Below, piece by piece: positions 1 through 10,742 of a stretch of DNA of 64,000 nt. Under the pieces are notes generated by a model. The model had not been told where the DNA came from, did no database searches, and saw nothing but the letters and a program-made list of their open reading frames with translations. Location: assembly GCF_000764555.1 (NCBI RefSeq), contig NZ_CP009574.1, positions 372,001 through 436,000 on the forward strand, written 5' to 3'. Both the position numbers and the translations under genes were made by a program. Numbering within the stretch: the stretch's first letter is position 1; each line of letters begins with the position of its first letter. This DNA is from Candidatus Francisella endociliophora (GTDB lineage: Bacteria > Pseudomonadota > Gammaproteobacteria > Francisellales > Francisellaceae).

Positions 1-142
1 ATAAAATTATTTTTATTTTTTTTATCATCATTTAATTTCCTACTTTTTACTTAATTTTCATAATTTAGATATTTTCTAAAAAACATAATACTTATAACTA
101 ATTCAAGTTCTAAATAACATTGAAGAATCTTGTTTGAACACC

Positions 143-577
143 TTATGAGTAAACTTTTGCAGCATTTCCTAACTTGCAGATAAACTTTTTAGTCATACCA
201 TTTATTTCCTTATATGACTGAGCATCTAAAACTCTAAATGTCATTTCAACTTCATCATTATTATTAATACTATATGCATTGTTCTCAATAACAGGGATGC
301 TAGATTCTATATGATGATCATTAAGTAATTGCTGAGAAAATACTATTCTATTTCCTACATTCATTATTGTTGTAGGTCTTATATATCCATTAATTTCAGT
401 ATAGTCATTAGTACCAGAATAGACTTCACACTTATTTAATGAAAAAACTAATGTAATTTGATTACCTAATTTCACTGCCTTATTTATATCATCATAACTT
501 TTTAATTCTTGTGATACAGCACACGAAAAAAAAGAAAAAGTTCCTACTATTGCCGCTAATTTATAAAGTAATTTCAT
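143..577 (-). CDS. Small secreted protein of unknown function
   Basis: I do not recognise a family. The 144-residue product has an N-terminal signal: a short basic start, a hydrophobic core to about residue 18, then SCAVSQ. Cys19 could be lipidated, but the residues before it (FFS) are a poor lipobox, so signal peptidase I cleavage after SCA is equally likely. The rest is a compact, beta-looking domain with two further cysteines that could form a periplasmic disulfide. It stands alone downstream of rep, with a 155-bp gap that carries a perfect palindrome (674-691), a candidate operator. Probably periplasmic or outer-membrane associated. Confidence 0.75.
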   Translation of the reverse strand: MKLLYKLAAIVGTFSFFSCAVSQELKSYDDINKAVKLGNQITLVFSLNKCEVYSGTNDYTEINGYIRPTTIMNVGNRIVFSQQLLNDHHIESSIPVIENNAYSINNNDEVEMTFRVLDAQSYKEINGMTKKFICKLGNAAKVYS

Positions 578-664
578 ATGCTTATAATTTCCTCTTATTC
601 AACAAATGTTTAATTGCGGAGATGGATTATAATTAACAAAAGAAGAAAAGTATGTTTCAAATAA

Positions 665-691
665 GTAACAGTGTGTAACATTTTTGTTACA
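665..691. promoter_or_regulatory. Palindromic operator-like site, TGTAACA-N4-TGTTACA
   Basis: A perfect 7-bp inverted repeat with a 4-base spacer lies at 674-691, and an extra half-site GTAACA lies at 665-670. It is about 97-114 bp upstream of the start of the secreted protein at 143-577. The same 7-N4-7 arrangement occurs at 25874-25891, at a similar distance upstream of a secreted GDSL hydrolase. A short terminator hairpin for rep is the alternative reading, but the stem is AT-rich with no following T-run on the minus strand. Confidence 0.45.
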
Positions 692-732
692 TAAAATAAT
701 AAAAATGAATAGTTAAAAATTCTTTGAGGAAA

Positions 733-2748
733 TCACCCAAACATCTCCTTTAAGGCTGATAAGCTTTGCTTTGAATTTTCTTTACGAGTCTCAGCACACT
801 CTTTTTCTGTACCAACCCAATATAAGTCAGTTTCAGGTAACTCATCTATAAATCTACTTGGTATTGATATCTGCTTCTCACCGAACTTTTTACGATGTTT
901 TGTCATTGTTATAGTAAGATTCTCTTTAGCTCTTGTAATAGCTACATACGCAAGGCGTCTTTCATCTTCGATTGACTCTTCTTCAATACTTTGTTGGTGC
1001 GGTAAAATGCCTTCTTCCATACCCATTATATAAACTTTTTTAAATTCAAGCCCTTTGGATGCATGCATAGTTATTATTTGCACTTGATTATCATTTTTAT
1101 CTTCATTATCACGATCTAAAATATCAATAAGAAGCATTTTATTTAAAACTGCAGATAAGGACTCTAAACCTTTATAAGATTCATCTTCAAGTTGCTTCGC
1201 TATCCAACTAATAACCTCTATAACATTAGCATATCTAAACTCTGCTTGCTTTTCAGATGAACTAGAATCTATCAACCACTGTCTATATGAGATATTATCA
1301 ACAAAATCATTAATGATTTTCTTTAACTCCCCAGATGAAATACTAGTATGTATCTTTTGCTGAGTATTTATAATCAAATCTTTGAAGTTCAATAGCTTTT
1401 TCTTTGTTAAATCACGAATGTCTATAGCATCAAGATTGTATAAGGTATGAAAAAAACTACAATGATACTCACTAGCATATTCACCAAGTTTATGGATAGT
1501 TGCACTGCCAACTTCTCTTTTTGGAGTATTTACTACGCGTAGAAATGCCCTATCATCATCAGGGTTTACAATCAGTCGTAAATAAGAAATTATATCTTTG
1601 ATTTCAGACTTTGAGAAAAAAGAACTACCACCACTAATCGTATATGGTATTTTGTGCATTTGCATATATCTCTCAAGCAAAAATGCCTGATAATTACTAC
1701 GAATCAAGATAGCATAATCAGAGTTCATTGATTTGGTTTTGACTCTATCAAAGAATATATCACTAGCGATAAACTGAGCTTCATCTTCATCATTAACCAA
1801 ACTTATTAATTTTATTTGCTCACCATAATCTTTTGATGACCAAAGTTTTTTTTCAAAGATATGACTATTATTTTCAATTAGTTTATTGGCAATATTCAAA
1901 ATCCTACCAGTAGAACGATAGTTTTGTTCAAGCTTAATTACTTTTAAATCTGGAAAATCTTCCTGCAAGTGGCGTAGATTCTCAGGTCTAGAACCTCGCC
2001 AAGCATAGATTGACTGATCATCATCACCAACTACCGTAAATTTATGCTTTTCTTGTGTTAGATATTTTAAAAGTTGGTATTGCGATTCATTAGTATCTTG
2101 ATATTCATCAATTAGAATATACCTAAACTTATCTGACCAAAGATTTTGAATTTGTTGATTATTTTTAAATAATTGAATTGGTTGAAATATCAAATCATCA
2201 AAATCAAATGAGTTATAAGATCTTAGATACTTTTGATATTCCTTATAAACAAAAGCTGCTTGTTCTTCTAGTTCATCTTTTGGCTGAACTTGACTTGGAT
2301 CTAATAAAGCAGATTTCCAAAAGGATATTTTTGACTGAATAAAACTTGTATTTTGCTTAGGTAGTTGATACTGATCGTAAGCAATATCATGTATCAAAGT
2401 ATGTGCATCATGACTATCAAAGAGTGTGAAGTTTTTCTTATAGCCAAGCTCTTTAAAGTGTCTTTTTAAAATAGATAATCCGAGAGAATGAAAAGTTGAT
2501 ATAACAAGCCCTTTTGATTGCTCTTGGCTAAGTCGAGATTTGACTCTTTCTTGCATTTCCTTAGCAGCTTTGTTAGTAAATGTAACAGCTAAAATACTTT
2601 TTGATGGATATAATAATTCTTCAATTAAATATGATATCTTCTCAATAATTACACTAGTCTTACCACTACCTGCCCCAGCAAGTACCAACAGTGGTGAACT
2701 TGTATATTTTACAGCTTCTTGCTGCTGAGGATTAAGCCTTGTTAACAT
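733..2748 (-). CDS. rep: ATP-dependent DNA helicase Rep
   Basis: A superfamily 1A 3'-5' DNA helicase that moves on single-stranded DNA ahead of stalled or active replication forks. Its 671 residues match the usual Rep length. Visible motifs: Walker A AGAGSGKT (24-31), DEXX-box LIDEYQDTN, motif III GDDDQSIYAWRG, motif V TMHASKGLEF and motif VI RRLAYVAITRA near the C-terminus. The N-terminus (RLNPQQQEAV) is closer to Rep than to UvrD. It overlaps the 3' end of ygfZ by 7 bp, so the two are probably co-transcribed and translationally coupled. A second, more divergent UvrD-like helicase lies at 11170-13230. Confidence 0.93.
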   Translation of the reverse strand: MLTRLNPQQQEAVKYTSSPLLVLAGAGSGKTSVIIEKISYLIEELLYPSKSILAVTFTNKAAKEMQERVKSRLSQEQSKGLVISTFHSLGLSILKRHFKELGYKKNFTLFDSHDAHTLIHDIAYDQYQLPKQNTSFIQSKISFWKSALLDPSQVQPKDELEEQAAFVYKEYQKYLRSYNSFDFDDLIFQPIQLFKNNQQIQNLWSDKFRYILIDEYQDTNESQYQLLKYLTQEKHKFTVVGDDDQSIYAWRGSRPENLRHLQEDFPDLKVIKLEQNYRSTGRILNIANKLIENNSHIFEKKLWSSKDYGEQIKLISLVNDEDEAQFIASDIFFDRVKTKSMNSDYAILIRSNYQAFLLERYMQMHKIPYTISGGSSFFSKSEIKDIISYLRLIVNPDDDRAFLRVVNTPKREVGSATIHKLGEYASEYHCSFFHTLYNLDAIDIRDLTKKKLLNFKDLIINTQQKIHTSISSGELKKIINDFVDNISYRQWLIDSSSSEKQAEFRYANVIEVISWIAKQLEDESYKGLESLSAVLNKMLLIDILDRDNEDKNDNQVQIITMHASKGLEFKKVYIMGMEEGILPHQQSIEEESIEDERRLAYVAITRAKENLTITMTKHRKKFGEKQISIPSRFIDELPETDLYWVGTEKECAETRKENSKQSLSALKEMFG

Positions 2749-3488
2749 TTAGTAATAACTTCACCAGTATCAAGAGTAAACTCCTCAGAATCTGTTTCTT
2801 TATGAAAAACAACTAACATATAGCAGTTACTATCAACTAATACCTTATTCACAACATTTGCTAAAGGTTTACCCTCACTATTTTTCAGATCAAAACTTTG
2901 TATATCTGAGTCAGATTTAACTACTGCTAACTCTTTTTTCAATTTTGCTTTATAGTGCATTCTAGCTATTACTTCTTGCCCCATGTAGCAGCCTTTCGTA
3001 TAGCAAATTACATTTTCAACATTATCTAACTCAAGTTCAGCTGGTAAAAATTTCTCAAAATTATCAGTATTGATAACAGCTAGTTTATTTAAGATATTTC
3101 GTTTTTGAACTTCTTCAAAACTAACGTCTGATTTTAGGCTATTTTTAGCTAGTATATTATGATTTAGAAAACTATTCTTTGTAAAAAATAATGAAAAATC
3201 TTCATTTATAAAAAATGTCACTTTTGAGAACATGCCATACTTTTTAAGCCATGTAAGTAAATTTTCTGTAACCGTTTTTTCTACAGATAAAAGTAATTTT
3301 TCATCTGAAATAAACTTCACAAAACATAAAGAAATAATACGTCCTTTAAGATTTGCAAAAGCAGTTAATAAAATATCATTATCTGTAGATAACAGATTTA
3401 AATCAGCAGTTGTTAACCCTTGCAAAAACTTCTTAGTATCTGCACCATTTACTTCAATAATATCAAAATTATCATATTGGAATATCAT
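2742..3488 (-). CDS. ygfZ: YgfZ/GcvT-family tetrahydrofolate-binding Fe-S protein
   Basis: YgfZ is a folate-dependent protein needed for the assembly or repair of some iron-sulfur enzymes, including MiaB-type thiotransferases. The 248-residue product has the family signature KGCYMGQEVIAR near residue 165, including the conserved cysteine. The N-terminal half has the degenerate aminomethyltransferase (GcvT) fold pattern with FLQGLTTADL near residue 24. It is shorter than E. coli YgfZ (about 326 residues), as is common in gammaproteobacteria with small genomes. It is the first gene of a two-gene unit with rep. Confidence 0.9.
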   Translation of the reverse strand: MIFQYDNFDIIEVNGADTKKFLQGLTTADLNLLSTDNDILLTAFANLKGRIISLCFVKFISDEKLLLSVEKTVTENLLTWLKKYGMFSKVTFFINEDFSLFFTKNSFLNHNILAKNSLKSDVSFEEVQKRNILNKLAVINTDNFEKFLPAELELDNVENVICYTKGCYMGQEVIARMHYKAKLKKELAVVKSDSDIQSFDLKNSEGKPLANVVNKVLVDSNCYMLVVFHKETDSEEFTLDTGEVITKC

Positions 3489-3566
3489 AGGAAAACCTAA
3501 TTGTTTTAGTAGAATTTCAGCTAGTAGATTTTAGTATATTTAATAAAAGTATGCAAAGAATGTTTT

Positions 3567-4064
3567 CTAGAAGTTAGCACTAGTCCCACCAATGCCTCTT
3601 GGTTGATTATTTTGAAAGCCTCCCTGAGGGCCATCTAACATCATTTGTCTATTCAAGGCTCTATCTTCATCGCTGATTCTAAGATTATTTCTAGCATTTA
3701 CTGGCTCTGGTGTTGTCAGGTTTGCTAGATTCGGGTTTTCATCTTCAGAATCATCTTTTTTATTTTTATGATCCTTATGACTATGTTCTTTTACATGATG
3801 GGAATTTCTTGAATCTTGATCAGGTCGCTTAGCTCTTGGAGCTCTCATATCATCCTCAGAGATTCCACCTATATGATGCTTTGGAGCTTGCTGAGATTGA
3901 CTTTTCCTTTGATTTAACATTTGACGATGAGACTGAAGCCCTCCCATATCTCGAGCTGCAGAACTGTATGATTCATTTTTTCTAGTATCTTCAGCCTCTG
4001 AAAAGCCTACTGTTGGTACACCTAAAATTGAAGTCAAAATTGATGTTAACAAGATCTTTTTCAT
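3567..4064 (-). CDS. Secreted, charged low-complexity protein
   Basis: Function unknown. The 165-residue product starts with a clear Sec signal peptide (MKKILLTSILTSILGVPTVGFSEA). The mature part is hydrophilic and probably disordered, with a His/Lys/Asp-rich stretch around residues 90-110 (HHVKEHSHKDHKNKK) that might bind metal, and a Gly/Asn-rich C-terminus. AGGGAG lies upstream at good spacing and supports the ATG. It stands between tal and ygfZ on the same strand with short gaps. No homologue is recalled outside Francisella. Confidence 0.7.
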   Translation of the reverse strand: MKKILLTSILTSILGVPTVGFSEAEDTRKNESYSSAARDMGGLQSHRQMLNQRKSQSQQAPKHHIGGISEDDMRAPRAKRPDQDSRNSHHVKEHSHKDHKNKKDDSEDENPNLANLTTPEPVNARNNLRISDEDRALNRQMMLDGPQGGFQNNQPRGIGGTSANF

Positions 4065-4087
4065 TAGTTTTTTATCTCCCTATATTC

Positions 4088-5053
4088 TTATAAAAACTCT
4101 TTAATAATATTCTCTAACTCTATAGTATCTTTAGCAAATGACTTAATTCCTTCTGCTAACTTATATGTCGCCATAATGTTATCATTCATTTGCCAACGAA
4201 AATCAACTTCTGTAATTTTTGTTTGTTGAGAAATAGTACTATTACTATTTATTAGTTTAGGCTCTATTTTATTATTTATACTATTTAATTCTTCAAGGAG
4301 TGCTGGGGCTATTGTCAACGCATCACACCCAGCTAAGGCTAATACTTGTTTAGCATTTCTAAAGCTAGCACCCATAACTATGGTTTTAAACCCCTGCTCT
4401 TTATATAAGTCATATATAGCTTTGACTGAGTTAACTCCCTCATCACTACTTACCTCTGGAAATTCGTTAAGATTTTCTTGCTGCATTTGCCAATCAGTAA
4501 TCCTTCCAACAAATGGAGAAATCAAATACACATTAGCTTCTGCACAAGCTTGTGCTTGAGCTTTATCAAAGATAAGCGTCAAATTACAATTTATACCTTC
4601 TTTTTGGAGCTGCTGAGCCGCTTTGATTCCTTCCCATGTGGCTGCCACTTTAATTAAAACTCTATCTTTAAAAATGCCTTTTTGATTATATTTCTCTATT
4701 ATTTCTTTTGCATAATTTATAGTTTTCTCAGTATCAAAAGAAACTCTAGCATCTACTTCACTAGAAACCTTACCATCTATGACATCAAGTATTTTACAAC
4801 CAAAGCTAACCAATATTTCAATAGATATTTCTTTTATAAGATCCGCTTCTGCTAAATTAGGATTATTTGATTTTACATTAGCTATAATACCTTTAACAAA
4901 ATCTGCATATTTCTTATCTTTTACTGCTTTTAATATAAGGCTTGGATTTGTTGTTGCATCGATAGGTTTATATTTCTTAATTAACTCAAAATCGCCTGTA
5001 TCTGCAACAACTCTAGAGTGTTCCCTAAGCTGATCTAACGCAGTCATTTCCAT
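4088..5053 (-). CDS. tal: Transaldolase
   Basis: Transfers a dihydroxyacetone unit between sugar phosphates in the non-oxidative pentose phosphate pathway (cytoplasm). The 321-residue length fits the TalB class (about 317). Visible signatures are TNPSLILKA near residue 36 and the Schiff-base lysine in [13 protein letters not shown] (Lys135), followed by NLTLIF and MGASFRN. A second ATG two codons in is also possible, since MEM begins the reading frame. The gene follows a 154-bp AT-rich gap and probably has its own promoter. Confidence 0.95.
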   Translation of the reverse strand: MEMTALDQLREHSRVVADTGDFELIKKYKPIDATTNPSLILKAVKDKKYADFVKGIIANVKSNNPNLAEADLIKEISIEILVSFGCKILDVIDGKVSSEVDARVSFDTEKTINYAKEIIEKYNQKGIFKDRVLIKVAATWEGIKAAQQLQKEGINCNLTLIFDKAQAQACAEANVYLISPFVGRITDWQMQQENLNEFPEVSSDEGVNSVKAIYDLYKEQGFKTIVMGASFRNAKQVLALAGCDALTIAPALLEELNSINNKIEPKLINSNSTISQQTKITEVDFRWQMNDNIMATYKLAEGIKSFAKDTIELENIIKEFL

Positions 5054-5207
5054 ACATCCATTACCAAATTTATATACTTATAGTTAGAGTATACAATTTT
5101 AGTATTATTAGATAAACGAAATATCAATAATTTTTACAAAAGTTGATTGGTTAAATAGATATAGCTTATAGGCATAAAACTTTGAAAAAACTTTAAGAAT
5201 TATCAAA

Positions 5208-6590
5208 TCAATGGGTAAACTTATCCTTCAACATTTCAAACATAGCTCTAACAGCCATCATTTCCCCACCTTTTGGTCTACCTGGAGTACTAGTCAAGTT
5301 CCAAGCAATCATATCAAAATGTATCCAAGTTGGTGCATCTTCTAAACCAACAAAATGCTCCATAAATAAAGCTGCCTTTATAGCCCCTGCAAATGGAGAG
5401 GATAAATCTGCATGAGATATATCAGCATATTCTGTCTCTAAATTCTTTCTATAACAATCAGCTAAAGGAAGCCTCCAAACTTGATCTTTCATAAGCTTCC
5501 CATATTTATTTATATCATTAGAAACTTCATCATCATTACAGAAAAAGGCAGATATTTCTGGACCAACAGCTACTCTAGCAGCACCTGTGAGAGTAGCAAA
5601 ATCTATCAAATATTTTGGTTTCTTTTGCGCCTCTACAAATAGTGGTTCGGCTAGGATCAATCGCCCTTCTGCATCTGTATTCACCACCTGAACAGTTGTA
5701 CCATTTTTCATTTTAATAATATCACTAGGACGATATGATTTTGCATCTATAGCATTCTCAACTGTTGGAATCACAAGATTTAATCTAATAGGCAATTTAT
5801 GTTTCATAATCATATAAGCAAGACCTATCGCATTAGCAGATCCTCCCATATCTTTATGCATAAGAAGCATTCCAGATGATGGTTTAATATCTAAACCACC
5901 AGTATCAAAAACAACCCCTTTACCAACTAAAGATACTAGAGGATGCTTATCATCACCCCAACTTAATCTAACTAGTCTTGGTTCTCTATGACTACCTTTA
6001 CCAACTGTATAAATACCCATATAACCTTGTTTGGCAAGCTCCTCACCCACAATTTCTTCAAAGCTAGCACCAAATTCATTAGCTAATTGTTTTACAATAT
6101 TAGAAATATCAGCTGGCCCCATCTCTTCTGCAGGTGTTGTAATCATATCTCTAACTATAAAGTTTGCCTCTATGTTTGCTAAAATATATTCATACTCTTT
6201 TGGTAGGTATAGTTTTACATTCTGCTCTTTTGGTTTTGATTTATATTTATCAAACTTATAGCTGCCCAAAGCAAAACCAATATACATAGAAGCAAGATCA
6301 TTACTATCACAATATTCTATATGATAATCTCCTTTAGGTAATTGATTAGATAGTTCAGCAATACTAAACATATCATCAGTTACTCGACATACTATTTTTT
6401 CAATATCTCCTTGGGAGTTAGGAATAATAACAGTTGTCTTTTTTTGCTCCGCCTGATTTATAATTTTTTGAGAAAAACTATCTTGTTGAATTAACCAAGC
6501 TTCGAAGTTTTTCTTACAAATAAGATAAATAGGTAAAGAATTCTCACTTTTTACTTGTTTAAAGCATTTTAATTGTGTTGATACATACAT
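5208..6590 (-). CDS. Leucyl aminopeptidase family (M17) peptidase
   Basis: A zinc/manganese-dependent cytosolic aminopeptidase that trims N-terminal residues from peptides. The C-terminal M17 catalytic domain is complete: VGKGVVFDTGGLDIK, HKDMGGSANA and the signature NTDAEGRLILAE, with the metal-binding and catalytic Lys/Asp/Glu/Arg residues. The N-terminal domain is divergent and shorter than in PepA. I place the start at the ATG at 6590 because GGAG lies 7 bases upstream and it follows the ftlC stop by 1 bp; an ATG five codons earlier overlaps ftlC and has no ribosome binding site. Likely in one unit with ftlC and alaS. Confidence 0.9.
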   Translation of the reverse strand: MYVSTQLKCFKQVKSENSLPIYLICKKNFEAWLIQQDSFSQKIINQAEQKKTTVIIPNSQGDIEKIVCRVTDDMFSIAELSNQLPKGDYHIEYCDSNDLASMYIGFALGSYKFDKYKSKPKEQNVKLYLPKEYEYILANIEANFIVRDMITTPAEEMGPADISNIVKQLANEFGASFEEIVGEELAKQGYMGIYTVGKGSHREPRLVRLSWGDDKHPLVSLVGKGVVFDTGGLDIKPSSGMLLMHKDMGGSANAIGLAYMIMKHKLPIRLNLVIPTVENAIDAKSYRPSDIIKMKNGTTVQVVNTDAEGRLILAEPLFVEAQKKPKYLIDFATLTGAARVAVGPEISAFFCNDDEVSNDINKYGKLMKDQVWRLPLADCYRKNLETEYADISHADLSSPFAGAIKAALFMEHFVGLEDAPTWIHFDMIAWNLTSTPGRPKGGEMMAVRAMFEMLKDKFTH

Positions 6591-6591
6591 C

Positions 6592-7983
6592 TTATAGCTC
6601 CACATCTTGATTTAATAATAACCAACTATTGAAATCCTGGACTGTTTTGGTTGTTAAAATACCTGCTGTTTTATAAAGGCTTAAAAAGCCCATAATATAA
6701 TCAAATTCTGTGTTGTTTAATTGAATAAGAAATTGATAATATTGATTTAAAAGTATGAAGTACTGAGTAATAGTTGTAGTCCCTTGATCATACCTTTCTT
6801 TATATTTTTCATATGCAATCTTTGCAGCAGCAACAGACTCTCTTAAAGAAGTTATTTCTTTTTGCTTTAATTGTACAAATCTAAAAGCATACATCGCATC
6901 ATTTTGAGCAACCCTACCAGTCTGGATCATATCAAACTCAGATGACTGATAATCATAAGCAGCCTTCTTAAGTTCAGCATAATTTGTACCGCCAGAAAAA
7001 ATATTCCAAGTAAGGTTAATACCAAAATAAAAAGCACTAACATCTCCTCTAGATGGTAAAAACCTATCAAAAACAGGATTACCTAAAGAGCTAATATCAT
7101 TAAAACCAGGCGAATATTTAACCTCAAAATTAACCCTTGGCATAAATGGGCTAGTTGCTGATTGATAATCATAATATTTACTTTCTTTAGTATGCATAGA
7201 GCCAAGATAAGCAGGATTACTTCTCATAGCCAGCTCTTCCCAGCCTTCTTCTGTATTGGGCGAAGGCTCTTTCACTTTAAAATCATTATTATAAAGAACT
7301 ACATCATCATTATTATTTGTAAATTTACGTAGTTCCGCCCGTGCAACTTTTTCTTCTCTTTTTGCAGCTGCATAATCAGCTTCTGCTATATAGTAGTTTG
7401 CTTTTACTGTTTCATAATCAGCAATATCAGCGACTCCAGCCTTATATTTACTTTCTAGTTCATTCAAGCTTTGTTTGTTTGACTTTAAATTATATGAATT
7501 ATATTGAACATTTTTAATAGCTTTTGCTAAATTAAAATAAGCATAACTAGTATCATATAAAAATTGTTGATAACTTGTTCTATAATCCTGCTGAGCGAAT
7601 TGGGCTGTTTCTTCTGCAGATTGCAAATCCTTATATGCTCCGTAATCATATAGTGGTTGAGTCAACGAGACAATACCTTTTATAGATCTAAAACCTCCAG
7701 CTTTAGAAATATCTCCACTAGAACTAGATTTACCATCGCCCCCAATATCAGTAGCTCGAATATCTCCTCCAACATCTATACTAGGTAATAACCTACCTAG
7801 CTGTATTGCAGGATCCATTTGACGAGAATTTAATTGAAAACCAATATATTTATATTGAGGAGAATTACTGATAGATTGTTTAACAGTAGTAGTATAATCA
7901 GACACAGGGTTAGCTACAGCACTAATTCCTAGTCCAAATATACTAGCCGAGATTAGTAAATATCTTAGCACTACTGTTTTCAA
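6592..7983 (-). CDS. ftlC: TolC-family outer-membrane efflux protein FtlC
   Basis: Outer-membrane channel of the TolC family, which exports drugs and proteins with inner-membrane partners. The 463 residues comprise a signal peptide (cleavage after AVANP, about residue 25) and two repeated long coiled-coil/beta-barrel halves. The helical parts are clear at 150-225 and 345-425 (KEITSLRESVAAAKIAYEKY). Its place between alaS and an M17 peptidase matches what I remember for the Francisella paralogue FtlC, distinct from TolC itself; that identification rests on memory of gene order. No pump genes adjoin it. Confidence 0.85.
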   Translation of the reverse strand: MKTVVLRYLLISASIFGLGISAVANPVSDYTTTVKQSISNSPQYKYIGFQLNSRQMDPAIQLGRLLPSIDVGGDIRATDIGGDGKSSSSGDISKAGGFRSIKGIVSLTQPLYDYGAYKDLQSAEETAQFAQQDYRTSYQQFLYDTSYAYFNLAKAIKNVQYNSYNLKSNKQSLNELESKYKAGVADIADYETVKANYYIAEADYAAAKREEKVARAELRKFTNNNDDVVLYNNDFKVKEPSPNTEEGWEELAMRSNPAYLGSMHTKESKYYDYQSATSPFMPRVNFEVKYSPGFNDISSLGNPVFDRFLPSRGDVSAFYFGINLTWNIFSGGTNYAELKKAAYDYQSSEFDMIQTGRVAQNDAMYAFRFVQLKQKEITSLRESVAAAKIAYEKYKERYDQGTTTITQYFILLNQYYQFLIQLNNTEFDYIMGFLSLYKTAGILTTKTVQDFNSWLLLNQDVEL

Positions 7984-7987
7984 AATC

Positions 7988-10585
7988 TTACTCTTTTATA
8001 CTTTTAATAATAAACTGTTCTGTATTAGATAAGGCTTGGTTAATACTTGTAGCATCATTACCACCACCTTGAGCCATATCAGGTCGCCCGCCGCCTTTAC
8101 CGTCAATATGACTACTAAGCTCTTTTGCTATATCGCCTGCTTTGATTTGTGCTGTTGCTGTTTTACCAACTCCAATCACGAACTGCACCTTGTCTGAGTT
8201 TACTGTAGTTAATACAGCAACTACCTTATCATCTTTTGACTTATAATCATCTATTTTTTCACGCAAAGTTTTTACATCTACGCCTTCAATATTAGCCACA
8301 ACAAGTGTATTCTCACCTACCTTTTGCTCTTTAATATCATTACTAGAGCCTGATAGCAGATCTTTTTTAAGCTTAGCAATTTGTTTTTCTTGATTTTTGA
8401 CTTGCTCAACTAAAGATTTAAGCTTATCTAGCATATTGCTATCATTAGCTTTTAAACCATCTTTTATAGTTGCTATCTTATTTTCAATCTCAAATGTATA
8501 TTTAAGTGCTTTTTCAGCTGTAATTGCTTCTATTCTTCTAATTCCAGAAGCAATACCACCTTCTGACACAATTTTGAATAAGCCAATATCTCCAGTGTAT
8601 GCGACATGAGTTCCACCACAAAGCTCTACAGAGAAATCTCCCATAGATATAACTCGTACGATATCTCCATATTTTTCACCAAATAATGCTTGTGCTCCCA
8701 AAGATTTAGCTTTTTCTTGAGATGTCTCAATTGTGCTAACAACATAGTTTGCTCTAATTTGTTGGTTGACCAAAAGTTCAATTTCTTGGATTTGATTGCG
8801 CGTAATAGCTTTATCATGTGTAAAATCAAATCTTAGTTTGTTTTCATCAACTAAAGAACCTTTCTGCTCTGCATGATCGCCAAGTACTATTTTTAAAGCT
8901 TTATGAAGCAAATGTGTAGCACTATGATTTGCAGCTGTTGCTAATCTTTTGCTATCGCTTACTTGAGCAGTAACTTCATCTTCTATATGCAAGACACCAC
9001 TTGTAAGTTTACCAATATGCAAAATTGCTTCACCTGATTTTTGTACATCTGAAACAACAAACTTAACTCCAATGCCTTCAATGATTCCTCTATCACCAAC
9101 CTGTCCGCCAGACTCTGCATAGAATGGCGTCTTATCCAGTATTATTACAGCATCATTACCAACTTGTAAGCTTTCAGCAATATCGCCATCTTGATAAATC
9201 TCCAAGACTTTTGCATCCTCTATAAGCGTAGAATAACCTTTAAATTCTGTCTTAGCTTGAGAGTTAATAGTTGCATTGTAATCAACATTAAACTTTCCAG
9301 CCTCTTTTGATCTTTGCTTTTGAATCTGCATTTGTTTTTGAAATGCTTTTTCATCAATTTTTAGACCCTTTTCTCTTGCCATATCAGCTGTTAAATCAAT
9401 AGGAAAACCATAAGTATCATAAAGCTTAAACGCAACATCTCCAGAAATAATATCGTTTTTTAGATTCTGTATCTCAGCATCAAAAATTTTGATACCATTT
9501 TCAATTGTTTTTGAGAAAAGTTCTTCCTCTTTAATTAAAGTTTTTTCAATCAGATCTTTTTTCTCGACCAGTTGCGGATAAGCTTCTCCCATTTGATTAA
9601 TTAACTCGTCAACAAGTTTATAGAAAAATATTTCATTAGCACCAAGCTTATTACCATGACGAATAGCTCTGCGGATGATTCTGCGTAATACATACCCCCT
9701 ACCTTCATTAGATGGCAACACACCATCAGCTATCAAAAATGAACATGAACGGATATGATCGGCAATCACTTTCAATGAAGCTGAATGAATATCTTTAGTA
9801 TTAGTAACTTGCTGAGCTTTTCTGATAAGAGCTTGGAACAAGTCTATATCGTAATTATTATGTACATCTTGTAATACTGCAGCAATCCTCTCTAGGCCCA
9901 TACCTGTATCAACAGATGGTTTTGGTAGATCTGTAGTACTACCATCAGCATGACGGTTATATTGCATAAATACAATATTCCAAATCTCGATATATCTATC
10001 GCCATCTTCCTCTGGAGTGCCTGGCAAACCACCTTCGACATTTTCACCATGATCATAAAAAATCTCAGTACACGGTCCACATGGTCCGGTATCTCCCATT
10101 GACCAAAAGTTATCAGCTGTATCTATACGAATAATTCTTTCTTTAGGTAAACCTATATCATTATGCCAAACATCAAATGCTTCATCATCAGTAGCATATA
10201 TAGTTACCCAAAGCTTCTCCTCTGGTAACTTGATCTCTTTAGTTAGAAAATCCCAAGCAAAGCTAATTGCCTCTTTTTTAAAGTAATCACCAAAACTAAA
10301 ATTACCAAGCATTTCAAAAAAAGTATGGTGTCTAGCAGTATAACCAACGTTATCTAAATCATTATGCTTACCACCTGCTCTCAAGCATTTTTGAACTGTT
10401 ACAGCTCGTGAAAAATCTCTTCTCTCAGCTCCTAAAAATACATCTTTGAACTGAACCATTCCAGCATTTGTAAAAAGCAAAGTATCATCTCCAAATGGAA
10501 TCAATGATGAGCTTGGCTGGTGCGAATGTTCCTGCGCTTTAAAATAATTTATAAACTTATTTCGTAATTCTTTAGTTGTGATCAT
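7988..10585 (-). CDS. alaS: Alanyl-tRNA synthetase
   Basis: Charges tRNA-Ala and edits mischarged Ser/Gly. The 865 residues have the normal order: class II catalytic domain with [16 protein letters not shown] and [18 protein letters not shown], tRNA-recognition region, editing domain with ATHLLHKAL and the zinc-site CGGTH, then the C-terminal oligomerisation/C-Ala domain with [17 protein letters not shown] lies just upstream of the ATG. ftlC follows after 2 bp. No T-box or long structured leader is seen in the 157-bp upstream gap. Confidence 0.97.
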   Translation of the reverse strand: MITTKELRNKFINYFKAQEHSHQPSSSLIPFGDDTLLFTNAGMVQFKDVFLGAERRDFSRAVTVQKCLRAGGKHNDLDNVGYTARHHTFFEMLGNFSFGDYFKKEAISFAWDFLTKEIKLPEEKLWVTIYATDDEAFDVWHNDIGLPKERIIRIDTADNFWSMGDTGPCGPCTEIFYDHGENVEGGLPGTPEEDGDRYIEIWNIVFMQYNRHADGSTTDLPKPSVDTGMGLERIAAVLQDVHNNYDIDLFQALIRKAQQVTNTKDIHSASLKVIADHIRSCSFLIADGVLPSNEGRGYVLRRIIRRAIRHGNKLGANEIFFYKLVDELINQMGEAYPQLVEKKDLIEKTLIKEEELFSKTIENGIKIFDAEIQNLKNDIISGDVAFKLYDTYGFPIDLTADMAREKGLKIDEKAFQKQMQIQKQRSKEAGKFNVDYNATINSQAKTEFKGYSTLIEDAKVLEIYQDGDIAESLQVGNDAVIILDKTPFYAESGGQVGDRGIIEGIGVKFVVSDVQKSGEAILHIGKLTSGVLHIEDEVTAQVSDSKRLATAANHSATHLLHKALKIVLGDHAEQKGSLVDENKLRFDFTHDKAITRNQIQEIELLVNQQIRANYVVSTIETSQEKAKSLGAQALFGEKYGDIVRVISMGDFSVELCGGTHVAYTGDIGLFKIVSEGGIASGIRRIEAITAEKALKYTFEIENKIATIKDGLKANDSNMLDKLKSLVEQVKNQEKQIAKLKKDLLSGSSNDIKEQKVGENTLVVANIEGVDVKTLREKIDDYKSKDDKVVAVLTTVNSDKVQFVIGVGKTATAQIKAGDIAKELSSHIDGKGGGRPDMAQGGGNDATSINQALSNTEQFIIKSIKE

Positions 10586-10704
10586 GGTTTACCTTTAAAC
10601 TTAGATAGCCTAGGCCTTTTAAAATTAAATAAAACAGTCAATATTATAAACCATTTTGACAAACAAAATAAACTCTACCAATCGCATTTAGCCATAATTA
10701 GGTA

Positions 10705-10710
10705 TATAAT
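10705..10710 (+). promoter_or_regulatory. Candidate -10 box (TATAAT)
   Basis: A consensus TATAAT stands 33 bp before the ATG at 10743, in the divergent gap between alaS and the small membrane-anchored protein. No convincing -35 hexamer is visible at 16-18 bp upstream. Confidence 0.4.
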
Positions 10711-10742
10711 TGTGTTTAACTAAGTATTTCATAAATTTAAAA

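Noticed and set aside
1-142. Possible gene or terminator at the left edge
   Set aside because: Only AT-rich sequence with T-runs; no stem or start codon with a ribosome binding site was found.
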